From Undaria pinnatifida (lineage: Eukaryota > Sar > Phaeophyceae > Laminariales > Alariaceae): DNA of 64,000 nt. The notes beneath the pieces are model-generated. The model had not been told where the DNA came from, made no database searches, and saw only the letters and a program-made list of their open reading frames with translations. The stretch's first letter is position 1. Every line of letters begins with the position of its first letter. The DNA lies in the NCBI GenBank assembly GCA_012845835.1, contig JABAKD010000003.1:5114870-5178869 (forward strand), in the 5' to 3' direction. Positions 42,111-53,150 of the stretch are shown here, one piece after another. A program made the position numbers and the translations under genes.

Positions 42111-42748
42111 GTGGAGCGGAGCGAGCCGGGGGGGGGGGAAGCGTGGGGCAAGTACAGGAAGCGGGCAGAAGCGAGGCGGCTTTTACGGCTGTCGCGTGAA
42201 TTCATGGCTGATGTGGGGTGGTGGAGATGGTTTTGGGAGGGGGGGGGGTACGGGGGGGAGAGGATAACAGCACCGTTCTTTAGCTTCGTTAAGCAGCGGC
42301 CGAGTAGGACGTGGTTTTCGGACGCATCATTGGCAGCAATAGGGGGGTTATGTATGGAAACGGGGGTATACTGGAGATTCGACCGTCCGGAAAGAGGTGC
42401 AGAAACGAACGGTAAAGGGGGGGCGGGCCGTAGCCGATTTGATTTCCATCAACCTGCTCGAGGTAATGGCAATGGTGATGACGGCGTACGTCATGATCGA
42501 TATGGAGGGAGAGACCGCGTAAAAGAGGCGAATCAGTTCTGATGAGGGCGGATAATGAAGCAGCGGCGACCTGGGTGAGGAGGTGTCGAGGGGGAGGGAA
42601 GAAGCAAGCGAGGGTAGGGGCGTTGATGAGGATAATGGGAGCTTTGGAAGCGAAGGGAGGGTGGTGTTTTCAGGCGAGGCATGTGCGGGGATTGGATAAT
42701 AGGTTAGCAGACGGTCCGACCAGGTGGCAAGAGGGCCAGATTATCTAG
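42111..42748 (+). pseudogene. DIRS RNase H
   Basis: Follows the RT directly. TWFSDASLAAIGG (about 42310) supplies the first Asp, INLLEVMAMVMTAYV the Glu in another frame (about 42450), RADNEAAATWVRR the next Asp (about 42545), and GLDNRLADGPTRW the last (about 42700). All the acidic residues are visible but spread over two or three frames. It degrades the RNA strand during replication. Confidence 0.8.
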
Positions 42749-42784
42749 AAACTTAATGCAGAATGTCCTGGAATCGCTTGGTAG

Positions 42785-43946
42785 GTGCAGGAGTTGGGAA
42801 CGGGGGAGCAGCTCATGTGTTCGGAGATATTGCGAGAGGGTACGCATTTGGACGAGTTGCAGCTTCGACTCGTAAGGACTTACGAGGCGAATTGGAAGGT
42901 GTGGGTGAGCTGGCGGTCTTTTATAGGGAAGGAGTGTTGGCTGCGGAAAGACATGAGGGCGATGGAGCTGGTAAAGGAATTGGTCGAGTTCATGGCATAC
43001 TGTTGCGCAGGGAAAGGGAGCAAGGAGTCGACTACAGTAGGCAAGTTGGTGGCGATCAATTTCTACCATGAGCAGTTCTTGGGGCTATCAGTGCCCATGA
43101 GTAACCCGTTGATAAGATCTGTCAGGCAAGGTATCAAGAGGGCGCACGTAGGGATGGGTAGTCAACAGAAAGTAAAAAGGCCGTTGACGTGGGGGATGCT
43201 GACGGAGATGCAGGAGAGCGTACAGGCATGGGGGGTAGGCGGGAGAGTGTTATGGATCGGTTTGGCGCTAACGTATTATTTTATGTTGCGAGCGTCGGAA
43301 TTATTTGCCAACGGAAAGGGCTGTTCCACAAAGTATACTGTTTGAGGAGGGGAGATGTGGCGTTCTTCAAGGGTAACGAGCAGTTAGTAGGAAGCAGAAT
43401 ACACGAAGCAAATAAAGTGGAGGTGAGGTTCAAGGGATCGAAAGGGGACCAAGGGAGAAAGGGGGCGGTACTGGTGAGAACAAGGACAGGGCGGGGGAAG
43501 GAAGGAGAAAGAGGGGCGGTGGGTTAGTGGAGCTGTTTAGGTTGTACGGTAACGGGGATTTAACGGAAGAAGCACCCTTAATGTCATTTAGGGGAAAGGA
43601 TGGTTGGGAGGTTTGGTCTAGGGGACGGGCAACCCAGTGCTTGAGGGATGGCATAGCAAGCGTAGGGGAAAGGTGGAGAGAGAAAGGGAGGGGAGCGGGG
43701 GCGATACTGATTCCAGAAGAATTCGCGTTGCATTCCGGGAGGATAGGCGGGGCGACAAGACTGGCCGCGAGAGGGGTACCGGAGGCCGTAATAAAGAAAG
43801 AAGGAAGGTGGTGGTCAGACTCGTTTATGGTGTACGTTAGGGCGAATATGGAGGACCCGGTTTGGGTGTCAGAGGTGTTGGAGCACGGGGCGTGGGAGTT
43901 TGAGAGACAACCGGGACAAGGGACTAGATGGGGCGGGATGGGATAA
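42785..43946 (+). pseudogene. DIRS tyrosine recombinase, frameshifted
   Basis: The N-terminal helical core-binding part reads TYEANWKVWVSWRSF and INFYHEQFLGLSVPMSNPLI. The catalytic part has MLRASELFA (first Arg, about 43290), ALHSGRIGGATRLAARG (the HxxR pair, about 43728), GRWWSDSF, and the Tyr in FMVYVRANM (about 43830). All residues of the R-H-R-Y set are present, but frame changes near 43345 and 43527 divide the gene. Such recombinases insert circular cDNA without a target duplication, which sets DIRS elements apart from LTR elements. Confidence 0.85.
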
Positions 43947-44054
43947 GTCTCCTCTGCCCGGTACTGTAACGACCGCTTGGGAAACTGCTACGTATCGGAA
44001 CCCAAACGGTCAGGACATAACCGGACGGAGGGTGGGGAGAATGACGGTCTCGGG

Positions 44055-44315
44055 TGGGGAGGCGTCTCACTAGCGGAAGCCGACCGGCAGGTAGGTCGAC
44101 CGCGTTTCGTTGCGTGGGTGGGGGAGGCGTAAGCAAGAGGGGGAAGGGAGGCAGCGGCCCCTCGTCGGGGCCGCCTCCTCCCGCAATTTTAATTAGAGTT
44201 AGGGGAGGCGTACGCATCAGGGGGGGGCGGGGGCAGGACAGCCATTCCTCCCCCACCACCATTTCCGCTTATACAGTTAATACAAAGCATCTTTCGTGGA
44301 AGTAAAAACCCAAAG
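44055..44315 (+). repeat. DIRS split repeat B1
   Basis: About 260 bp matching 45056-45315: GGCGTCTCACTAGCGGAAGC, CGGCAGGTAGGTCGACCGCG, and AAAGCATCTTTCGTGGAAGT at its end. It directly abuts A2. Confidence 0.9.
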
Positions 44316-44645
44316 AGGCAGGTTGTCGTTGGGGCAACCTGGTGTTTGGGGGTAACGGGTAGAAAGATAGAACAGCAGAAGAAGGGAAATCTCGGGGTTT
44401 CCAAATGTAGAGTATAGGATGTTGGGTACGGGGTATCACGGAAAAAAAGAAGGTTCCGGATAATTGTGAGAAAGTATTATCGAGAGGTCAGATACCAAGA
44501 AGCAACTGTAGAGCGGTGTGAAGCGGGGGATCGTCGGTGCAGCGAATAGCCAAAAAATAAGTAGCTAACGGGCGAGGCCCGGCACGAGCTGAAGAGGACC
44601 GGGGCAGAGGACAAGGGACGTAAGAGAGTCGTCAAGTTGGTTTTT
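44313..44645 (+). repeat. DIRS split repeat A2
   Basis: The second copy of the left-end repeat A1 (37711-38038), placed directly after B1, as in PAT and Ngaro-type elements. Confidence 0.9.
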
Positions 44646-45055
44646 TTCCCGCCCACCCTCCCGCAGAAATTTCACGGTGGATGGGCAAACGGAAGGGAAG
44701 AGGACACAGTGGTCGATTAGTGATGGCATAATCCCGATCGCACGGGCCGTTGCAAACGGAAATCAACGCACTCAATAATCGTTAAGCAATCGTGGTGGGT
44801 TCCCGATATGAACGGGCTGTTAGAAACAGGACTATCCGAAAGCACAAACACATAGCGGTCGGTCAGTGGTGGCATAATCCAGATATGAGCGGGCCGTTAG
44901 AAACGGAAAACCTACACGAAAGCACACACAAGTAGTGGTGGGTCGAGTAGGTCCCCGATCGCACGGGCCGTTAGAAACGGACCTACTTGGCTGTTTTAGC
45001 AATTTCGGGGTCCGGAATGAACGGGCCGCCGATTAGCACACGAAAAACCTAAGAA
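44646..45055 (+). repeat. Spacer between A2 and B2 with repeated hairpin motif
   Basis: The motif CGGGCCGTTAGAAACGGA or a close variant occurs at about 44743, 44813, 44889 and 44964. Its core CCGTT-AGA-AACGG is self-complementary. At the last copy a longer inverted pair (AGTAGGTCC, GGACCTACT) surrounds it. No coding frame is seen. Confidence 0.75.
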
Positions 45056-45315
45056 GGGGGAGACGTCTCACTAGCGGAAGCGAACCGGCAGGTAGGTCGA
45101 CCGCGTTTCGTTGTGTGGGTGGGGGAGGCGTAAGCTAGAGGGGAAAGGGAGGGAGCGGCCTCTGCTCCCCCTCCTCCCTCCCGCTATTTTATATAGAGGT
45201 AGGAAAGGCGTACGCATCCGGGGGGGGCGGGCGCAGGACAGCACTTTCCCCCCCACCACCATTTCGGCTTCTTCAATTCATATAAAGCATCTTTCGTGGA
45301 AGTAAAAGCCCAAAG
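45056..45315 (+). repeat. DIRS split repeat B2 (right end of element)
   Basis: Matches B1 along its length and ends AAAGCCCAAAG before GAAATAAAAG. It marks the right terminus, giving an element of about 7.6 kb (37711-45315). Confidence 0.9.
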
Positions 45316-46819
45316 GAAATAAAAGAGAAGAAAGCGTAGTCTATACCGGCTCCGCTCTTGTAGTCGTCTGTGGTATACAGCAGTACCTATATTTTATGAA
45401 GTTATTACGCGATTTTTGGAAGTTTTTTTGTTTTCAGCCGTGAGTTCGACGATTGTCGGGTCAATAGTCATCTTTCATCATCTTTAATGCAAGCTGCGTT
45501 GTTGGCACTTGTAATATACGATGTGGGTGAGTCTTTTAATGGGAGGGGTCCTATTCTTTTGTTTATTATACAGATAATATACCAGGTTGTTGTTGGTGGT
45601 GTTTTCTCACATTAACTCTTGTCAAAAAGTCTAGAGTCCGTGGTCACACAAAGGTGTTGCAGCCCTAGGAAAATCCGAATAACCAAGTGAAACCAAAATT
45701 CGTCCGGGAAATACTACGCTTTCCCGCCTAAAACGCACGATACGAAGAAGGCGCACAAGTGAAAAGATCCAAGGTGAAAACTGAACTCACATGGCCGCGG
45801 GTATACACTTAACTACTTGTATAGCATAGAGTTCCCCCGTTCCCACAACTAACCAACTCGCGGCTACAAACTACAGCGGTTAAGCTGTCTGCACCGTACG
45901 AACCGCACGGTAATCGTGAGCACAGACGAACGCGCCTGCTGTCTGGAGTGCTGTCAGAGTGACGACCCGCGGGCATGCAGTAAAACAAGAGCAACCGAAC
46001 CAGAAACCACAGTATGATGTTACGATGAAATTACAAGTAAATGTACACCCCTTGTCCGTGCTGATTCTTCATCCTAGAGACGTGCGACTTTCTCGTATGT
46101 GGTCACAGACTGCTGTGAGACAGAGTTACCCAAACAATCGCAATTTTCTCTTCACGTTGAAGATGTACGAGTAGGCCGTCTGTTTCGTACCTCCGTCCAT
46201 GCCTTCGTTTCCAATGGCTGGGTTCAGCCGTCCCAGGCCATCCCAACCCCGACACTTTCGTCCTCGATATCGTGGTGTTTGCTTGCCCACACGATGCCCA
46301 GCCTCTTCTCTCCTTACGCCTCACCTCTTACGCTCTCCGCTGTGGCGATGCTCCTCCTTTGCTTTGCAAGCAAGATGAACGAAAGAAAACAAGAAAGGAA
46401 AGAGAAAGACGTCATACTCCAACAACGGAAACAAAATAACAAGTATACACTCCTATTAACAGTACAATATGACGCAAGGTTAGTCCATTTTATATCGGAG
46501 CGACACCATCTACGCTATGTTGTTAAAAATAAAAAATACACTTCAGCTGTGAGATCGACCAAAAATGTCTTCTTGATCAAAACTGACCTTACGCTGTATA
46601 GACTATAGATTATTATCTACTAAACTCTTTGAGCACCGCACTCCCGATATGGGGACAAAACACTTGGAATTAGACTGTGAAAAAAATATGAGTTGGAATG
46701 GGTCATGTATATACACAGGTTTTACCCCTGTAACAACAAATTTTTGTTGTGTCTACCCAAGAAACCCCTGCCCCCTTTCTCGAAATGATTAACAATGGTT
46801 AGAAACGCGATCCTCACAA
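45316..46819. other. Unassigned DNA
   Basis: Contains a dispersed-repeat copy at about 45437-45570 (mate at 14818-14960) and a GTTTTCTCACATTAACT...AGTCCGTGGTCACA phrase shared with about 37340-37380. A 169-codon plus-strand frame (46099-46608) has no recognised domain. Confidence 0.4.
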
Positions 46820-46832
46820 CTACCCACCTGAT

Positions 46833-47298
46833 GCTTCAACAAGCGCCTCTGCGCGCTGACTCGTTGCCTGTGCTGTTCCGCTGCTCGCGGCGACAACCAA
46901 CTTCCCCTCTAGAGGGTGTCGTGATCCTTCTGCAAATATCTTGTCAAAGCCTTCGTACCACGGTGAGTGCACAGGGGACACTCCTTGCCTTCTCCGCGCT
47001 TCAGGCTTCAGGCAGCACTTACTTGACGTGTTTCGGCCCAGACGGAGCCGCCGTTCAAAAATTTGCGAAGCATGGCCAGACAGCGGGCCTCTTTTGGCCG
47101 ACACTTGCAGCGACAATCACTTTTGCGCGTGTCGATGTCGAACCAACAATGAAGCTTGCTGCTGCTACAGTCGCATGGGAAGCCGCCACCGAAATATATC
47201 ATTCCACGCCCCGGATTGTGGGTGTCGATTTGTGTCGCCGGTGGGGTGTGGCGATTTGTGACGACGCAGCTGGGTGGCGCTAACGCCTTGGCACGCAT
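46833..47298 (-). CDS. Possible Cys-rich exon(s), unidentified
   Basis: On the minus strand, 47298 to about 47031 reads MIYFGGGFPCDCSSSKLHCW in its middle, then DCRCKCRPKEARC and GGSVWAETRQ, and ends at an excellent donor (GTAAGTGC). Further on, about 46925-46833 is open in one frame (GSRHPLEGKLVVAASSG, then ALVEAS) and ends before GTGGGT, but the phase does not join directly. The clustered Cys suggest metal binding. The plus strand is also open here (46795-47283), so strand choice rests only on the splice signal and Cys pattern. Confidence 0.25.
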
Positions 47299-48290
47299 TT
47301 TCGAGTTTTCTGTGTTTTGGTCTCCTCTTTACGAAAATTTGCGTGTACATTAATATCATGGCGTTCTCCCCGGGGGGGGGTGGAAACTGGAAGCTCTCCC
47401 TCGTCCCGATTCCCCTGCCCCCCCCCTCCCTCGTTCCCTATCCCGGCTATTGTACGCGGCTCACCTGCCCTCTACTCCCGACAGATGACCTCCAAAACCG
47501 GAAGCCCCTCCCTCGACCCCTCCGAAGAATCAAAACACGAAGAAGAAGGAATTAGTCCCCCCTTCCTTCCCTCCCTCCTCCCCCCCCTCCTCTTTAGCCC
47601 TCCTGCTCGTGAAGCAATCGGGTGGGTGGTTGGGAGATTGCGATTGGTGTGCCCCCTTGCGGCCTCTCTACCCCTTATGCTCATGCCGTCGATTTTTCCC
47701 CTATGCTGCTACTGCTGCTGCTTCTGTGTCTGCTGCGTGGGCACTTCTTCCTTCTACCTCTCTACCGGTTGTCGTGTCCGATACTCGCTGCTGCTGTGCT
47801 GCTGCTGTACTCTGTACTATTCTGGTCCTGCTGAGACTCTCCTATTTTCCCATAATTATTTCCCCAAGAACCACCCCCCCCTACTACCCGGTTCTCCTTC
47901 CTTCCCTTCCCTCCCTTCCTTCCTTTGCTTTTTTTCCGTTCCGCCAAACTCCAGACTGCTGTTACATTCTTACATATTTGCGTTTGTACTTTCTTGAAAT
48001 TCGTATTTTATGTTTTCGTACTTTTGTAGTTTTCAGTTTGAACCGATATCCCACATCGTTTGTTACTACTTTCATTATTTTCACTGTGTTTTATAGTTAT
48101 ATATTATGAATCTCTAAATCAGAGTCTGATAAAAATTATACAAGAATATAAGAATATAAGAATCACTCCGAGTATATAAAAAATAATATATACGAGTAAT
48201 ATTAAAATTCGTATCTTTGTACTTTTCAACAATTTTAATACAACATGAAAAAATATTAAATGCCATTAGATCGACCAATCTAATGGGGAC
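47299..48290. other. Pyrimidine-rich unassigned DNA
   Basis: C- and T-rich text from 47380 to 47960 gives long open frames of Pro, Ser and Leu on the plus strand, which look compositional. AT-rich DNA follows to 48290. Confidence 0.4.
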
Positions 48291-48299
48291 ACCTTTGAC

Positions 48300-48780
48300 T
48301 TTTGACACGAAACCGTGCAGAAACCGTCATGAACCGTGAAAAACCGTGACCCCATCGCACCGTTCCGCGGCCGATAGAACCGCGGTTTCAAGTTAACAGC
48401 ACCGTTAAATAACCGGTTGAACGGTTTTTGGCTTGATGCATACGGGTGCGGTCCGGCGCCGTTTTCGGGTAGTGTAGATCTACAGCAGTGCGGTTCGGTG
48501 CTGTGATATATCCTACGGTGCGGTTCGGTGCGGTTTTAAAAAAAATAGAAAATCGGGTGCGGTTAGGTGCGGTTTTCAAAAATCGTAAATGCTACGGTGC
48601 GGTTCGGTTTTTTCATGTATCCGACGGTGAGGTTCGGTGCGGTTTTCAGAAATGAAGAATCCTACGATGCGGTTCGGTGCGGTTTTGAAGAGGGCGAAAA
48701 TCCTACGGTGCGGTTCGGTGCGGGTAACCGCGTCGAATCGCACCTAAATAAGCGACCGAAAAAACCACACCGTGAAGCAA
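48300..48780 (+). repeat. GGTGCGGTTCGGTGCGG satellite, array 2
   Basis: At least six units of CCTACGGTGCGGTTCGGTGC separated by AT-rich spacers, some identical to spacers at 35940-36005 (for example TTTTGAAGAGGGCGAAAAT). The left edge carries several AACCGTG units in the other orientation. Confidence 0.85.
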
Positions 48781-48826
48781 TAGCCTTTGCGATGTTCCTC
48801 CTCCGCCAATGATACCAGGTAAAGCA

Positions 48827-49041
48827 CCAAATATTTCACACCCTGTACAAATATCCATAACAAATACAAATAATAGTTGCGTGTATTTGTCCCAGGGCAG
48901 TATTTGCCTGCAGACAAATATCTGCGCAGCTTCTCAAGCGAGTATTTGCCTGCCAGACAAATATTTGCGCAGGTTTTCCAGAGAGTATTTGCCTGCCAGA
49001 AAAATAGCAAAAAATGTATTTGTACAGGGCGTGAAATATTT
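48827..49041. mobile_element. MITE-like element with 25-bp inverted ends
   Basis: The left end AAATATTTCACACCCTGTAC (48827 on) is the reverse complement of the right end (to about 49040) with one mismatch in 25. Between lie two to three copies of a ~55-bp unit containing AGTATTTGCCTGCCAGACAA. No obvious target duplication and no coding frame. Confidence 0.6.
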
Positions 49042-49397
49042 CTCGATGTTTGAGGTGGTCCGCACATTTTTTATCAGTGTTTCCGAAACGCGCGGCGAAG
49101 CCGCGCTCGGGTCGGAGCCCTTGCGTGGGTTAGGGTTAGGGTGGGTCGACGCCCTCTCGTGATTTGACCAAAAAAAGGCACAAAAACACAAAAAACAGCT
49201 CAAAAACCTCTAGAATACTCTGTTTGACGTGAAACATATTTGGTACTTTATCTGGTACGATTTGTGGGACAAAGCTGGCGAAGGCGCCTCCTCCGGGTAA
49301 AGAACCCTGATAACGTGCGGTAGCAGCGTTAACTAAAGTACGCGTGCGATTTTCTTGTATCACCATTAACATTTCGTAGCAAGTAGGGGCGACGCAA
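49042..49397. other. Unassigned DNA
   Basis: Contains GGGTTAGGGTTAGGGTGGG at about 49127-49145, two TTAGGG units. No gene was recognised. Confidence 0.4.
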
Positions 49398-49545
49398 TTT
49401 TTTTTTTTTTTTTTTCATCCTCCGGCGGATGGGGAAAAATAAAGCTTTAGCTCACCACACTTCCGCGTATTTTCATACGCGTCGTGTGTCGATTTAACTC
49501 AGTTGCTTTCGCAGCCCAACGCTAGCTGGCGCACCCTTCGAGTCC
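49398..49545 (-). mobile_element. Non-LTR retroposon 3' end, copy 2
   Basis: Begins on the plus strand with 18 T, then the reverse complement of the shared core (CATCCTCCGGCGGATGGGG to GCTAGCTGGCGCACCCTTCG). It is nearly identical to the matching part of copy 3. Confidence 0.85.
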
Positions 49546-50087
49546 AATGTACCAGGTATGTAGTCTATATCATACATCCCTGCTCTTGAAGCCTTTAGTA
49601 AGGCATTCTCATCATGCCTCAGCAGGGAGATGCGCCCCCGGAGGCACGTTGGCTACTCTGGCGCCTCCCCCAGAGTAGTGCGCAGGAGCATGCTGCTGCT
49701 CTACGAAGTACTCTGGTAGATAGAGGCATGTGACATGAGTAGACCAGAGCTCTACTCGCACGTGCTCGTATACCCGGTTGCTGTTGCGCAGCCTTAGGTC
49801 TGGGCTGCCTGAGTGTTGTGGCGAGTGACAGCTCACACCACAACTTTTACTTACGAGTACCACAGTTAGTTAGTGCATGTCGTGTTTTACGAGAGCTCTC
49901 GACATGGATGTTGCAGCGCAGCGAGTGTTTTTTCCCCCATTCCAGCACAAACACCCACAATCATGTTACAAAAGAAAAATTGCGGACCGTGAGTTTTATC
50001 TTGTAAAAAAATATTCTTGAGGACGTCAGCGGTCAGTTCTTACATGTACGCAGTCTAGTCTAGACGATGAGTTTTGTATTTTATTTG
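49546..50087. other. Unassigned DNA
   Basis: Open frames at 49612-49863 (minus) have no recognised domain. Confidence 0.35.
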
Positions 50088-50095
50088 ATAAAAAT

Positions 50096-51827
50096 CAGGG
50101 CTTTTCACGGGTCGGGTCAAATCTCGCGGGTCGGGTCGGGTCGGGTCGGGTCAGCTGACCCGACCCGACCCGCGAGATTTTCGAGACGTCTTGACCCGAC
50201 CCGACCCGACCCGCGAGATTTTCGAGACGTCTTGACCCGACCCGACCCGACCCGCGAGATTTTCGAGATGTCTTGACCCGACCCGACCCGACCCGCGAGA
50301 TTTTGAAATCGTCCTGACCCGACCCGACCCGACCCGCGACAATCCGGGTGACCCGCGAGATTCGGGTCGTCTGGCGGGTCACGTGAACTTGACCCGTGAC
50401 ATTTCTCACGGGTCAAAGTCAAAAAGTCACGGGTCAAAGCATGTACATACCTCGGTCGGTTGGTTGGTCCTTGGTCCCTCGTACTTTTCCCAGTATGTCG
50501 TGTTCTCTGCGTTTTTTACCGGCATTGTTTGCAGCTGATGATTATGTCATGTGGTGTGCGCGCGAGGAATAGGAAAGAAACCGCAACCCACATGCATGGA
50601 CATGCCCGTACCGTTAGACCACCCGGTCGACCCGACGAGCGACCCGACGAGCGAGCTAGTTATAATTTACAAGTGCAATCTCCGGCCCCGGCAAGCAGCC
50701 TAGCTGAGCCGCCTCCGGCAGCAAGCCCACAACTGGGGCGGTGGATCTGTCAGCAGGGGGTGCGATCCGCGAGGATGCGTTGTCTGCTGCTGCTAGCAGC
50801 TGGTGCTTGCTGCTGCGAGGCTGCTGCTGCTGCTGCTGTGCTGCTGCTGCTTGCTGCTGCTGCTGCTGCTGCTGCTTGCTGCCGCTGCTGCTTCGACAAC
50901 GGCTGCTCTTCTTGCTTTTTTACGTTTGGTCACATTTATATCGTACTGGTATGATAATTCTCGAGCTAGCTACTACTACTACTACTACACTGCTGTATCT
51001 ATCTTCTATCTGTGCAGTCTCCAGCCCCGGCAAGCAGCCTAGCTGAGCCGCCTCCGGCAGCAAGCCCACAACTGGGGCGATGGGTCTGTCAGCAGGGGCT
51101 GCGATCCGCGAGAATCCGGGGTCTGCTGCTGGTACTTGCTGCTGCCAGTGCTGCTGCTGCTGCTGCTTCGACGACGACTGCCCTTCCTTGCCTTTTTACG
51201 TTTGGTCACTTTTCGTACTGGTATGGCCGTAATATTACTGCTGTTGTTACGGCTTCAGTAGGTACGGGATTCGCGTCACACTGCTGTATGCCTTGTTACG
51301 AGTAGCTAGGGGTACTGCCTGGTGATTGTTCTGCACGCTGTGATGACATATTATGATCGGAGCATCGGCACGAGGGAGGCAGGAAGCCGAAATGTTTGTA
51401 TTTTATTGGCGGACCCGCGGGCCTGACCCGCGGGGCGCCTACACGGCCTCAACGTGGCTCTCAGCTGTAAGTTTGAAAAAGGCGGATCCGCCGGCTAGAT
51501 CCGCGGGTTGGACCCGCGGGTCAGCCCAAAACAACTCACGGGTCATTATGGCTTGACCCGCGAAGTGACCCGTATCTCGCGGGTCATGACCCGACCCGAC
51601 CCGCGAGATTTTGAAAACCTCTTGACCCGACCCGACCCGACCCGCGAGATTTTGAAGCCTTTTGACCCGACCCGACCCGACCCGCGAGATTTTGAAAACC
51701 TCTTGACCCGACCCGACCCGACCCGTGAGATTTTAAAACGTGGTGACCCGACCCGACCCGACCCGCGAGATTTTGAAACCCCCTTGACCCGACCCGCGGG
51801 TCGGGTCATGACCCGTGAAAAGCCCTG
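50096..51827. mobile_element. hAT-like non-autonomous element (1732 bp) with 8-bp target duplication
   Basis: The ends are perfect 18-bp inverted repeats, CAGGGCTTTTCACGGGTC at 50096 and its complement ending at 51827. The 8 bp ATAAAAAT flanks it on both sides (50088-50095 and 51828-51835). CAGGG ends and 8-bp duplications are hAT hallmarks (family knowledge). Inside each end is an array of GACCC pentamers arranged in ~35-bp units with GCGAGATTTTCGAGACGTC or a variant (50150-50340 and 51575-51790). The middle has a tandem duplication of ~338 bp (GGCAAGCAGCCTAGCTGAGC at about 50690 and 51029) rich in CTG repeats. No transposase is encoded, so it would need one supplied in trans. Confidence 0.85.
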
Positions 51828-51835
51828 ATAAAAAT

Positions 51836-52840
51836 ATTTCAGACGCCAGCCGTGAGTTTTTTTTTTTTTTTTTCCAACTAATTTTCAAGGACGTAACTAA
51901 GTTTCAAGGACGTCACGCAGGCAGAGCTTTACAGAATAGAAGACCTGAACAACTGTGGTCGAGCTGCACTGACACTTTGAGTGGCAAACCACGGCAAACT
52001 ATAAATAGTCTATAGTCTAGTCTAGACCATGGTTGTGGTACTTGTACTTGCCGTTAGTCTGGGACATGTTATGCCATACCGATACTACTGATGAGTCAAG
52101 TTTTTGTTCTTCTTGCTCCTGGCCCTGCGTTGAGGAACTTTTAGAAGAGCGCCGAACAAGAGGTGATGACACTTTTTATCCAGGGATGCATCGATATCAC
52201 CTCGATGCAGGCCTTAGCGGCGGCAAGTCCACTGGACCCACCCCCGACGATGGCGACCTTCATTCTTGCTCCAGAGTATCCCGCTTCCTCGGTTTGTCTG
52301 CAGTTATTCACGTACACACACTACAACCGCTGTACATTGCACGTGGACCACCAACACTGTGTGCGTGTCACCGCACGTCCTAGCCCCCTAGCCCCCGACC
52401 AACTATGTTGTATCAGGGGTGCAACTCCCGAATGAAGGTAGCCACAGCAGCAAGGAACAAAAGGAGGGTTTTTCGCCTGATTTTCAAGAAGAAAGGCAGC
52501 GGTGACTGATCCGCTCGGGAGAACGAACCACAACAACAAAGTGCAACTTCATCTACTTTGACAGCATCGAAACAGGCAGGGCAGCGTCGATTCATCGAGA
52601 TCACGAGAACTAATCTGTCAAAGCCAGCAGGAAGCACGTCAAGGGGGAAAGCAAGCGGGTGGGGTAGTTTTAGTTTCCCTTCAGCCCTCTACCTACGATA
52701 GATACACAAGGCTGGATTTGAGTGGTTCTATCTTGAGACTTCGTTGTTACCTGCTGCTGTACGGATGAATCTTATACCTGGTACCATATGGTAAAGCAGT
52801 ACAGGACACCAGATAAGAAACATACATACTCGGTACCTGC
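51836..52840. other. Unassigned DNA
   Basis: A poly-T tract at 51857-51872 opens the stretch. Open frames up to 116 codons (52033-52383) have no recognised domain. Confidence 0.35.
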
Positions 52841-52846
52841 GGTAGG

Positions 52847-53150
52847 CTGGCTTTCTTATTTGTGAGGGGGTCCACTTCAGTATAACAGCTCCCAAGCTTC
52901 TCATCTTCCTGAAAATATCAACTTGACTTTCTTATTTTACTGCACCCTAAATATTAGTCTACAGGACCTAGGTAGGTGTCTTGTACGCCTGCAGTACTGC
53001 TGTATATCGTAAGGCACGGAAATACTGACCCACAGCAGCAGGTTGGCTTTGGTATTTGGCAGAAGGTTTGTTCTCACAGGTAACTTCAGTATATTGACTC
53101 CCGAGTTTTTTATTCCGGTAGCTAACTATCACCCTGGCTTTCTTGTTACC
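52847..53150 (+). repeat. Dispersed ~110-bp repeat (two copies here; more at 54366 and 60917)
   Basis: Copies at about 52847-52935, 53040-53150, 54366-54475 and 60917-61020 share GGCTGGCTTTCTTATTTG-like starts, GGG...CA.TT.AGTATA and a TTTCTTATTTT-like segment followed by CCTGGCT. They are diverged, and boundaries are approximate. Confidence 0.55.

Noticed and set aside
47317-47997. 226-codon Pro/Ser/Cys-rich plus-strand frame
   Set aside because: It arises from C/T-rich low-complexity DNA, and no domain or splice context was seen.
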